From NCBI GenBank assembly GCA_003219945.1, contig QHQV01000076.1, positions 1 through 6,247 of the forward strand: 6,247 bases of DNA, written 5' to 3'. Position 1 is the stretch's first letter; the number at the start of each line of letters is the position of its first letter. The position numbers and the translations under genes were made by a program. This DNA comes from Verrucomicrobiota bacterium (GTDB lineage Bacteria; Verrucomicrobiota; Verrucomicrobiia; Chthoniobacterales; UBA10450). Shown one piece after another: positions 1-5,454 of this stretch. The notes under the pieces are model-generated. The model was not told the DNA's origin. It saw nothing but the letters and a program-made list of their open reading frames with translations, and did not search any database.

Positions 1-1
1 C

Positions 2-415
2 GTCGCGAAAATCGACATGCGACTCGTGCCTGACATGAAGGCGGCGGACGCGCTTGCCGCGTTGAAGGCGCATCTCGCGAAACGCGGCTTCGGCGACATC
101 GAAGTGAACATGACCGGCGGATACGATCCGACAGCCACATCAAAAGATTCGCCACTAATCCAGGCGCAATTAGCAACGTACAAAAAGTTCGGAATCGACG
201 CATTGCTCTGGCCGCGCAATGCCGGCTCCTATCCAGGTTACGTCTTCACCGGCGAACCGCTTAAGCTGGCGGCCGGACATTTCGGACTCGGCCATGGTAG
301 CGGCGCGCATGCGCCGGACGAATATTACATCATCGAATCCACGAACCCGAAAATCCAAGACTTCGATGGCGCGACGATGTCGTTTGTCGAGTACCTTTAC
401 GAGTTGGCAAAATAG
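2..415 (+). CDS. M20-family metallopeptidase, C-terminal fragment (5' end outside window)
   Basis: The frame is open from the first complete codon (position 2) and reads VAKIDMRLVPDM before the first internal Met, so the gene begins upstream of the window and position 17 is not its start. The IDMR-LVP-D strand followed by a helix (about residues 16-27) fits the end of the lid/dimerisation domain of M20 zinc peptidases (acetylornithine deacetylase, carboxypeptidase G2 and dipeptidase relatives). The remainder returns to the catalytic domain. The segment GHGSGAHAPDEY contains the conserved His (codon 308-310) that serves as the last zinc ligand in this family, followed by the usual Asp/Asn-Glu. 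Members hydrolyse peptide or N-acyl amide bonds in small substrates, usually in the cytoplasm. The substrate cannot be read from this fragment. It ends in TAG eight bases before a large palindrome and faces osmC convergently. The family call is firm; the subfamily is open. Confidence 0.85.
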   Translation, partial: VAKIDMRLVPDMKAADALAALKAHLAKRGFGDIEVNMTGGYDPTATSKDSPLIQAQLATYKKFGIDALLWPRNAGSYPGYVFTGEPLKLAAGHFGLGHGSGAHAPDEYYIIESTNPKIQDFDGATMSFVEYLYELAK

Positions 416-423
416 CTTCCTGC

Positions 424-569
424 GGAGCGCACGCGTCTCGTGTGCTGGCGAGCGCGTTCTCGCGATTGCGGACTGTTCTGTGAATCCACCTCTCCCTCAC
501 TCAGGCGCGATCGAGGGAAAGATTGTTTCGGCGCGACGCCGAAACCAACACGCGAGACGCGTGCGCTCC
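424..569. repeat. 146-bp nested palindromic element between convergent genes
   Basis: The ends are a perfect 17-bp inverted repeat: GGAGCGCACGCGTCTCG at 424-440 and its reverse complement at 553-569. The arms continue to 25 bp (424-448 against 545-569) with one G-T pair and one mismatch. Allowing a one-base bulge at 423, CTG (420-422) also pairs with CAG (570-572). Inside are three smaller foldbacks: GCGAG/CTCGC (448-452/459-463), TCCCTC/GAGGGA (493-498/513-518) and a 9-bp stem at 525-545. Folded as single strand or RNA, this gives a closing stem around a multibranch junction. It sits 8 nt after the M20 stop and 13 nt from the osmC stop. No flanking target duplication is visible. It could be a non-autonomous palindromic repeat (REP/MITE-like), a structured bidirectional terminator, or both. 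The structure is seen directly; the function is inferred. Confidence 0.8.
525..545. other. Strong 9-bp stem, 3-nt loop hairpin
   Basis: GTTTCGGCG (525-533) and CGCCGAAAC (537-545) are perfect reverse complements separated by CGA. This is the tightest hairpin in the element at 424-569 and lies in the gap between two convergent genes, so it could stop transcription from either side. Neither side has a run of T long enough for a canonical intrinsic terminator, so terminator activity is only a possibility. Confidence 0.6.
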
Positions 570-582
570 CAGAACATCCCGC

Positions 583-1008
583 CTACACCAGTTTGGCGTC
601 GAGATTGATCTGCGTGCCTGCTAAAGCGACTGAGATCGGGCAAGTCTTTTTCGTGAGCTCGGCTTGCTCGCGGAATTTCGTTTCGTCAATACCCAGAACG
701 TCGGCTTCGGTTTTCAAATCGATTGATGTGATTTTGAATCCGCCGTCGCCGGGCTCGAGTTTTACTGTCGCAGTTGTGCTGACGCGTTTCGCGGGATGCC
801 CTGCCTTTTCGAGGTTGAACGCGAGCGCCATTGAAAAGCATCCGGCTTCGGCTGCGCCGATCAGTTCTTCAGGATTTGTGCCCTTGCCGCTTTCGAATCG
901 GGACAAGAACGAGAAAGGCCCTTCAAACGCGCCGCTGCCAAGTTTCATCGTTCCCCTGCCCTGCTTCAGAGTGCCTTCCCATACCGCCGATCCAGTTCGT
1001 GTTGCCAT
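583..1008 (-). CDS. osmC: OsmC family peroxiredoxin (organic hydroperoxide reductase)
   Basis: The 141-residue protein matches the length and layout of E. coli OsmC almost without gaps. It has WEG at 10-12, a catalytic Arg at 37, GTNPEELIGAAEAGCFSMAL at about 43-62 with Glu47 and peroxidatic Cys57, and resolving Cys123 in KKTCP. By family knowledge these residues correspond to Arg39, Glu49, Cys59 and Cys125 of the E. coli protein. OsmC/Ohr proteins reduce organic hydroperoxides, and to a lesser extent hydrogen peroxide, with a Cys-Cys mechanism, usually as cytoplasmic dimers. Ser-Met-Ala-Leu after Cys57 and the E. coli-like N-terminus favour the OsmC over the Ohr subgroup. The ATG start is fixed by a strong Shine-Dalgarno sequence eight bases upstream. 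It follows the transporter gene on the same strand after 121 nt and may have its own promoter. Confidence 0.95.
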   Translation of the reverse strand: MATRTGSAVWEGTLKQGRGTMKLGSGAFEGPFSFLSRFESGKGTNPEELIGAAEAGCFSMALAFNLEKAGHPAKRVSTTATVKLEPGDGGFKITSIDLKTEADVLGIDETKFREQAELTKKTCPISVALAGTQINLDAKLV

Positions 1009-1016
1009 TGTTTTGT

Positions 1017-1022
1017 CTCCTT
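1017..1022 (-). promoter_or_regulatory. Ribosome binding site of osmC
   Basis: On the minus strand this reads AAGGAG, separated by 8 nt (1009-1016) from the ATG at 1008. It is the only textbook Shine-Dalgarno sequence I see in front of a gene in this window, and it fixes the osmC start. Confidence 0.85.
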
Positions 1023-1129
1023 TGTCTGCTGTTGGTTACGATTCTGCTCGCGCGCGAACAAGTTGCAAGGAATGGCGGCCTTCAGTCCACCGCTCAGCCG
1101 ACCTGGAGATCGCCCCTCCTTGATGTGAC

Positions 1130-2431
1130 TCAGGCAGCTTCTGGCGCAGCTGTGGTCGGCAGGGTTTGTTCGCGTTTTGCGTCGGCCAGCACGCGCTGTT
1201 TGCGACCAAGCCAGATACCTAGAACGCACCAGATTGCGCCAAACGGAACTGCCACCCAGGAAATGCCGACGAGTCCCAAGCCAAACCAGCGCATTAACGG
1301 GTAGGACCACGCACCAAGTTGATCGCCAAAACGGTAGCCGAATGTATCGATCAGGCTCTTCGCTTTGTATTTGTCCTCTCGCCGCAACACCGTGAAGAGA
1401 ACTTCGCGCGCTGGTCGAAGTAGGGCAAAACCTGCGGCGCGTCGCAAAATCTGGAACGTTGCAAGCACGGTGAGAACGGGTGCGAAACCAATCGCTGCAA
1501 ACCCAACAGCGCTCAAAAGCGGCATGAGCACCAGTGTGATTCCAACTCCAAACCATTTCATCAGACGGCCGGTCAGGAAAATCTGAATCAGCACCGTAAT
1601 AGTGTTCACCGCGATGTCGATGTTAGCCAGGAACGACGTGCGCGCGGCGCGGTCCTGCAACTGATGTTGAGTGAGGTCGGATTGTTGAAAATAGGCCCAT
1701 GTGTTCGTGAGCGTGTAAATCATGAGAAAGCCGGCGAGACCAAGTAAGTATGGGGATCGAGCAATGTGCGTCGCGCCGTCCCAGAATTTGCCGCCGATTG
1801 GTTGCTCACTTCGCTCGTCATGCGTCCGAAAATCAGCGGGAAATCGGCGCACGCATTGCGCAGCGATCTCCAACATGACCGCTGTGATGAGAAGGAAAAG
1901 TCCGGTGCTCAGCTTTCCGGCGAGCGAACTCGTCACCAAACCGCCAACGATTCCGCCAAGCGATCCGCCGACAGCAATAAATCCGAAAAGCCGTTTGGCT
2001 TGGGTTGGGGTGAAAACATCAGCCATGAACGACCAAAACATCGTTGTCGCGAAAAGATTGAAGACGCTGACCCAGATGAAAAATATGGGCGCAAGGATCG
2101 TGCGTTCCTGCGCGGCTGGCATCCAGCGCATGAGTAGGAAGAACACAAAAAGGTTCGCGATGGCGAAACGGTACGCAATCGGAATAAAACGCCGCCGCGA
2201 CATACGCGCGACGATGGCGGCATAAAGCGCGTTAGCGATCAGCATCCCGGTCAGCGTGCCGGTGTACATCCACGGTAGGTTTTCAACGCCACGGTCGGCG
2301 CCGATTTCATCCCGAATTGGCCGGATGACGTAATACCCGCCGAGGACGACAAAGTTAAAGATGAACGCCAGCAGCAGCGCGTGGATCTCGTTCAGCTTTA
2401 CGTCAACGATCTTAGTGAAGATGCGTTTCAC
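1130..2431 (-). CDS. ATP/ADP translocase (NTT/Npt)-like MFS-fold transporter, 12 TM
   Basis: This 433-residue integral membrane protein has about 12 hydrophobic segments. The first spans about residues 16-36, with others near 57-76, 86-101, 114-134, 148-170, 176-194, 228-246, 270-288, 296-314, 318-336 and 384-408. Hallmarks are YYVIRPIRDEIG (33-44) after TM1, a charged helix with TPTQAKRLFGF (141-151), and the long motif around 339-370 (RPAREVL, then KYKAKSLIDTFGYRFGD). Together these resemble the nucleotide transporter family that exchanges ATP for ADP in plastids, Rickettsia and Chlamydia, as well as its poorly characterised relatives in free-living bacteria. The substrate here is unknown, and nucleotide exchange should not be assumed. 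The start is GTG at 2431: an in-frame stop lies about 60 nt upstream with no ATG between, and there is no clear ribosome binding site. The C-terminal tail (about 410-433) is hydrophilic. It follows the epimerase gene after 79 nt and may be co-transcribed with it. Confidence 0.8.
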   Translation of the reverse strand: MKRIFTKIVDVKLNEIHALLLAFIFNFVVLGGYYVIRPIRDEIGADRGVENLPWMYTGTLTGMLIANALYAAIVARMSRRRFIPIAYRFAIANLFVFFLLMRWMPAAQERTILAPIFFIWVSVFNLFATTMFWSFMADVFTPTQAKRLFGFIAVGGSLGGIVGGLVTSSLAGKLSTGLFLLITAVMLEIAAQCVRRFPADFRTHDERSEQPIGGKFWDGATHIARSPYLLGLAGFLMIYTLTNTWAYFQQSDLTQHQLQDRAARTSFLANIDIAVNTITVLIQIFLTGRLMKWFGVGITLVLMPLLSAVGFAAIGFAPVLTVLATFQILRRAAGFALLRPAREVLFTVLRREDKYKAKSLIDTFGYRFGDQLGAWSYPLMRWFGLGLVGISWVAVPFGAIWCVLGIWLGRKQRVLADAKREQTLPTTAAPEAA

Positions 2432-2434
2432 ACT

Positions 2435-2523
2435 AATGACGAAGCACGAATAACGGAGGACGCAGGAATGACGAAATCCAAATAATCATTTGTCATTCGA
2501 ACGTTTGAATTTATTTCGTCATT
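2435..2523. repeat. AATGACGAA-type repeat cluster filling the intergenic gap
   Basis: AATGACGAA occurs at 2435-2443 and 2467-2475, and inverted as TTCGTCATT at 2515-2523. A degenerate inverted copy, TTTGTCATTCG, lies at 2489-2499. AATGACGAAAT (2467-2477) and ATTTCGTCATT (2513-2523) form a perfect 11-bp inverted pair. Between them, ATTCGAACGTTTGAAT (2495-2510) is a 16-bp palindrome apart from one G-T position. The cluster covers nearly the whole gap between epimerase and transporter and runs into the epimerase 3' end. From memory, such AATGACGAA/GCACGAA strings recur between genes in Verrucomicrobiota genomes; that link is recollection, not a search. Confidence 0.65.
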
Positions 2524-3632
2524 TCTTTCTTCTTCCACGCGGCAAGCACTTCCGCTTCCCGTTCGGGCGAGAGACCAGCTTTCGGATGCGATTGTCGGTC
2601 CGGCGGCAGCGATTTGAACCACGCGAGCGTATCGCGTGCGGTGACATCGAGCAGCCGAAACATCAGACCTTTGCTCAACGCGCGACTAATATTTGTTCGC
2701 GCAACCGCATCATCTTTTCCCGTCCACACCGGCATGTCAGACCAGGGTTGCACTTTCTGCTCATTCAAAAATTCTTCGCTTACCCAAGTAAATTTCGCGT
2801 CCGCCTTCAGGGTGCCCTTAATTCCATCGAGCATCCCGCCGATGCCGAGCGGTTTGGCAGGTCCGGTCGCGTTGTAAATTCCTGTCTCGCGATTCTCGGC
2901 CATGCGAATGGTCCATTCAGCAAGATCACGCGCATCGATGAACTGAACGGGATCGTTTTGCTTTCCAGGCGCCAGCACGTCGCCAGCACGATTGATGCGC
3001 ACAGGCCAATACGTAAAGCGGTCGCTCTCGTCGCGAGGGCCCACGATAAGCCCCGGGCGAATGATCAAAGTTTTTTCGGGAAACCATTTCTCAGCTTCGC
3101 GTTCCGAGAGCGCCTTTAGCGGGCCGTACGTTTTGAACCCGGAGGCGCGGACCGCTTCAATCGTCTCCTTGTACGGATCTACCCCTTCGTATTTCTCTGT
3201 CGGCGCGTTTTCATCGGGCCCCTGCTTCGGCTCCCCGTAAACGGAAATGGTCGAAGTGAACAAGTAGCGGTCAACCTTTCCTTTGAGTACTTGCGCCGCA
3301 TCGCGCACCCATGCGGGAAGCATCGTCGGGTTGTCGATCACCACATCCCATTGCCGATTTTTCAGCGCGTCGAGATTACCATTCCGATCGCCGACAAGCT
3401 GCTCGACTTCAGAAGGCAATTCGCCGGGGTGCGTCTTGCCACGATTAAAAGTGGTCACTTTGTGTCCGCGACTCAGCGCATATTTCACCTGATACGGGCC
3501 AGTGAATCCGGTGCCGCCGAGTATGAGTATACGCATCGGTGTCGGTGTCTTCTCTGCAAATAAAGATGTTGGAGTTACTCGCGACGCAAGCGCAGTCGCG
3601 GTGGATATTTTTATGAAACGACGGCGATCCAT
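2511..3632 (-). CDS. Tat-signal NAD-dependent epimerase/dehydratase-like SDR protein
   Basis: With the start at 3632 the protein is 373 residues. It opens MDRRRFIKISTATALA, a twin-arginine export motif (RR-x-FIK) followed by a modest hydrophobic stretch and a possible cleavage site after SLFA (23-26). A Rossmann domain follows with GGTGFTG at 39-45 (dinucleotide binding), the TSTISVYG strand at 126-133, YGPLK (169-173) matching the SDR Tyr-x-x-x-Lys catalytic pair, and RPGLIVGPRD at 192-201, typical of extended/atypical SDRs. These enzymes modify nucleotide sugars or related substrates with NAD(P); the substrate here is unknown. The frame stays open upstream to 3860, but that would overlap the divergent reductase gene and put the Tat motif in mid-protein. 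A start at Met33 (3536) would remove the signal. No good ribosome binding site precedes 3632. The last codons (MTK-stop) lie inside the AATGACGAA repeat. Confidence 0.82.
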   Translation of the reverse strand: MDRRRFIKISTATALASRVTPTSLFAEKTPTPMRILILGGTGFTGPYQVKYALSRGHKVTTFNRGKTHPGELPSEVEQLVGDRNGNLDALKNRQWDVVIDNPTMLPAWVRDAAQVLKGKVDRYLFTSTISVYGEPKQGPDENAPTEKYEGVDPYKETIEAVRASGFKTYGPLKALSEREAEKWFPEKTLIIRPGLIVGPRDESDRFTYWPVRINRAGDVLAPGKQNDPVQFIDARDLAEWTIRMAENRETGIYNATGPAKPLGIGGMLDGIKGTLKADAKFTWVSEEFLNEQKVQPWSDMPVWTGKDDAVARTNISRALSKGLMFRLLDVTARDTLAWFKSLPPDRQSHPKAGLSPEREAEVLAAWKKKEMTK

Positions 3633-3651
3633 ACAGGCATATAGCGCCTGT
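3633..3651 (-). promoter_or_regulatory. Inverted repeat abutting the epimerase start codon
   Basis: ACAGGC (3633-3638) and GCCTGT (3646-3651) form a perfect 6-bp inverted repeat with a 7-nt spacer, immediately upstream of the epimerase ATG. In the mRNA it would occupy the position of the ribosome binding site, where no Shine-Dalgarno sequence is seen. It could be an operator half-site pair or a translation-controlling hairpin. The symmetry is seen; the role is inferred. Confidence 0.35.
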
Positions 3652-3771
3652 AGGGCAACTGTGCCAGATGCCATTGGCGTTTCACAGAATGGAGCCAGCG
3701 GGAACTGAGCGACATCGACGACAAGCCCGCACCGTGAGCGAGTTGGCGCAAGCGAATCCAACGCCCTACAG
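3648..3771. repeat. 9-bp inverted repeats bracketing the divergent intergenic region
   Basis: CTGTAGGGC (3648-3656) and GCCCTACAG (3763-3771) are perfect reverse complements. They bound almost exactly the DNA between the divergent epimerase and aldo/keto reductase genes, and the right copy ends on the G of the proposed GTG start. The DNA must hold the promoters of both genes, but I could not pick out convincing -35/-10 boxes. The pair could be binding sites for one regulator, or the termini of a small palindromic insertion. No target duplication is visible. Confidence 0.4.
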
Positions 3772-4706
3772 TGGGAATCGTGACGCGACGTGAAGCTGCG
3801 AAAATGATTGGCACTGCTACGGCGGGTCTGATGTTTCCGACTGATGCGTCGCGGGGACAAGCGAAAGCCGAATCATCAGCGATGTTGACACGCACCATCC
3901 CTTCCTCTGGCGAGAAACTACCGGTGATCGGGCTCGGAACGTGGAGGGCGTTCGATGTCGATCTTACCTCGGGTGTCCGCCGACAACTCGAAGACGTTCT
4001 ATCGATGTTTGTGAAGCTCGGCGGCCGTGTGATTGATTCATCGCCAATGTACGGTCGCGCTGAGGAGGTGATCGGCCAGCTCACTTCTGCGCTCGCCATT
4101 CGGGACAAGCTGTTTCTTGCGACTAAAGTCTGGACTCGGGGCAATCAGAGCGGAATTCAATCAATGGAACGTTCCATGTCGCTTTTGCGCACGAACCGAA
4201 TCGCCTTGATGCAGGTGCATAACCTTCTCGACGTGAACACACAACTCGCAACCCTACAGGAATGGAAACAACAGGGCCGCATTCGCTACACCGGAATCAC
4301 TCATTACGAGTCCGGAGCTTTGAGCGAAATAGAAAGACGAATGCGGAGCCAGAAGTTCGATTTCCTGCAGATCAATTATTCGCTAATGGAACCTGAAGCC
4401 GAGGAACGCGTTCTGCCTTTGGCGCAGGAGCGCGGCGTCGCCGTGATCGCGAATAGGCCATTTGGATCCGGCGATCTCTTCGGCAAAGTGCGTTCGAAAC
4501 CGCTGCCGGATTGGGCGGCGGAATTGGATTGCCGCTCGTGGGCTCAATTCTTTTTGAAATGGATCGTAGCAAATCCAGCAATCACGTGTGCCATCCCGGC
4601 GACGGATAAATCGCGTCACCTGGAAGATAATATGCAGGGTGGAATTGGCCGGTTACCCGATCCAAAATTGCGCCGTCAGATGACAGAATTCGTCTCATCG
4701 TTATAG
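3771..4706 (+). CDS. Tat-signal aldo/keto reductase
   Basis: With the GTG start at 3771 this is 311 residues. The N-terminus reads TRREAAKMIGTATAGLMF (5-22), a twin-arginine-type signal, followed by a polar linker to about residue 40. The AKR barrel begins at LPVIGLGTW (50-58). The full catalytic tetrad of the superfamily is present: Asp89 and Tyr94 in VIDSSPMYG, Lys119 in LFLATKVW, and His150 in LMQVHN. Later strands include RYTGITHYE (172-180), FDFLQINYS (196-204) and VAVIANRPF (223-231). The C-terminal CAIPATDKSRHLEDN (273-287) occupies the usual cofactor-binding segment. AKRs reduce carbonyls with NAD(P)H; the substrate is unknown. An alternative GTG at 3780 gives a more compact Tat leader (VTRREAAK), and an ATG at 3804 would delete the motif; no start has a clear ribosome binding site. 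It is divergent from the epimerase gene across 138 nt. Confidence 0.88.
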   Translation: MGIVTRREAAKMIGTATAGLMFPTDASRGQAKAESSAMLTRTIPSSGEKLPVIGLGTWRAFDVDLTSGVRRQLEDVLSMFVKLGGRVIDSSPMYGRAEEVIGQLTSALAIRDKLFLATKVWTRGNQSGIQSMERSMSLLRTNRIALMQVHNLLDVNTQLATLQEWKQQGRIRYTGITHYESGALSEIERRMRSQKFDFLQINYSLMEPEAEERVLPLAQERGVAVIANRPFGSGDLFGKVRSKPLPDWAAELDCRSWAQFFLKWIVANPAITCAIPATDKSRHLEDNMQGGIGRLPDPKLRRQMTEFVSSL

Positions 4707-4775
4707 GTCTGCGACGCCCGTTCGTACATCCCGAGCAAGTCAAATTAAAAATTTTCCCTTCGCTAAAAAAATCGG

Positions 4776-4804
4776 TTGCGACCCTGACCGATATACCCGA
4801 TAGA
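4776..4804 (+). promoter_or_regulatory. Possible promoter of the small secreted-protein gene
   Basis: An AT-rich tract (about 4741-4772) precedes TTGCGA (4776-4781), then a 17-nt spacer and GATAGA (4799-4804). The match to a sigma-70 -10 box is weak (3 of 6). Transcription would begin only a few bases before the ATG at 4816, implying a very short leader, in line with the absence of a Shine-Dalgarno sequence there. The call is tentative. Confidence 0.2.
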
Positions 4805-4815
4805 ACGCGCGCTTT

Positions 4816-5370
4816 ATGCCAAAACTTCTCACCCTCAGTTTTGTAATGCTAGGATCCATGGCAATTTGCCCGCGTCCCGCAATGGCGCTGCGATTCTCGG
4901 CGCCGACTCCAAAATTCAATTACACCGACGCCTCCGGCAAAAAACAATCGGTCGACGTTGTCGACAAGTATTATCCGAAGAAGATCGTCCGGCCGATTGC
5001 CAACGTAGATGCGCAGATTGATCCGAAATTGCGCCGGGCCGCCACCATCGCCGAGGAACGTGCACGTGCGCACTCGCTGTCCAAGTGCTGGCGTTTCGTA
5101 AAGGAAGCACTGGTTGCTTCGGGCGTAGTGAAATCGCGGCCGCAAACACCCCTTGCGAAACAAGCTGGCCAGGAGCTGGTGAACAATTACGGATTCAAAA
5201 AACTGCCGGTCTCGAATCCATATGAAGCGCCTGTGGGATCTGTGTTGGTCTACGGCGCCAAGCGTGCGGCTGGTCATGTGGAAATCCGGACCGAGACTGG
5301 ATTCGTCAGCGACTTTCGTTCAAAAACGCCATCGCCCCGCCCGCTGATTGGCGTTTTCGCGAAGAGCTAA
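4816..5370 (+). CDS. Small secreted protein with candidate Cys/His (CHAP or NlpC/P60-like) domain
   Basis: The 184-residue protein starts with a Sec-type signal peptide: Lys3, a hydrophobic core over about residues 4-18, and AMA at 22-24 as a likely cleavage site. A charged, variable stretch follows (25-85). The C-terminal half has SKCWRFVKEALVASG (89-103), placing Cys91 at the start of a helix, then APVGSVLVYG (138-147) and AAGHVEIRTETGFVSDF (151-167) with His154. The order Cys-helix, Pro-x-Gly-strand, Gly-His-x-Glu-Ile-strand is that of papain-like CHAP and NlpC/P60 peptidoglycan amidases/endopeptidases, which cut cell-wall peptides outside the membrane. The third catalytic residue could be Glu156 or Asp166. 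The assignment rests on motif order, not on overall similarity, so an uncharacterised secreted family is a real alternative. The ATG lacks a Shine-Dalgarno sequence. It lies 109 nt after the reductase gene and 84 nt before the next gene. Confidence 0.7.
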   Translation: MPKLLTLSFVMLGSMAICPRPAMALRFSAPTPKFNYTDASGKKQSVDVVDKYYPKKIVRPIANVDAQIDPKLRRAATIAEERARAHSLSKCWRFVKEALVASGVVKSRPQTPLAKQAGQELVNNYGFKKLPVSNPYEAPVGSVLVYGAKRAAGHVEIRTETGFVSDFRSKTPSPRPLIGVFAKS

Positions 5371-5454
5371 GCGCTGCTGTTTGCGCGATCGCCAGAACAC
5401 GAGCGGCGTCCATTTTCGCTGGTCAATTCGCCGATAGCGCGAGAACTTCTGCGG

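Noticed and set aside
302..315. GGCGC-GCAT-GCGCC hairpin in the M20 gene
   Set aside because: It encodes conserved residues around the zinc-ligand His, so the symmetry is explained by coding.
1048..1057. TCGCGCGCGA palindrome in the osmC leader
   Set aside because: It is perfectly symmetric, but it is a short CG alternation in GC-rich DNA and no second copy or promoter is seen nearby. Too weak to call an operator.
1115..1121. Minus-strand AAGGAGG, a strong SD-like sequence after the transporter stop
   Set aside because: No start codon lies at a workable distance, and the next potential GTG opens no meaningful frame. A GGAG/CTCC pairing around it (1105-1108/1116-1119) is only 4 bp.
440..1123. 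A 227-codon open frame on the plus strand
   Set aside because: It lies opposite osmC, whose protein matches a known family from end to end. The plus-strand translation shows no family motifs and reads through the palindromic element.
966..1556. A 196-codon open frame on the minus strand
   Set aside because: It overlaps the C-terminal coding part of the transporter in another frame and continues through the osmC leader; the composition looks like a frame shadow.
2428..2622. A 64-codon minus-strand frame ending in FVIPASSVIRASSLV
   Set aside because: Its second half is simply the translated AATGACGAA repeat, and its first half overlaps the epimerase 3' end.
3633..3860. N-terminal extension of the epimerase up to 3860
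   Set aside because: It would overlap the start of the divergent reductase gene by 90 nt and bury the Tat motif at residue 78. The extension shows no domain.
5385..5392. GCGATCGC octamer, like the cyanobacterial HIP1 motif
   Set aside because: It occurs once in the gap after the secreted-protein gene, with no enrichment in the window and no other cyanobacterial sign.
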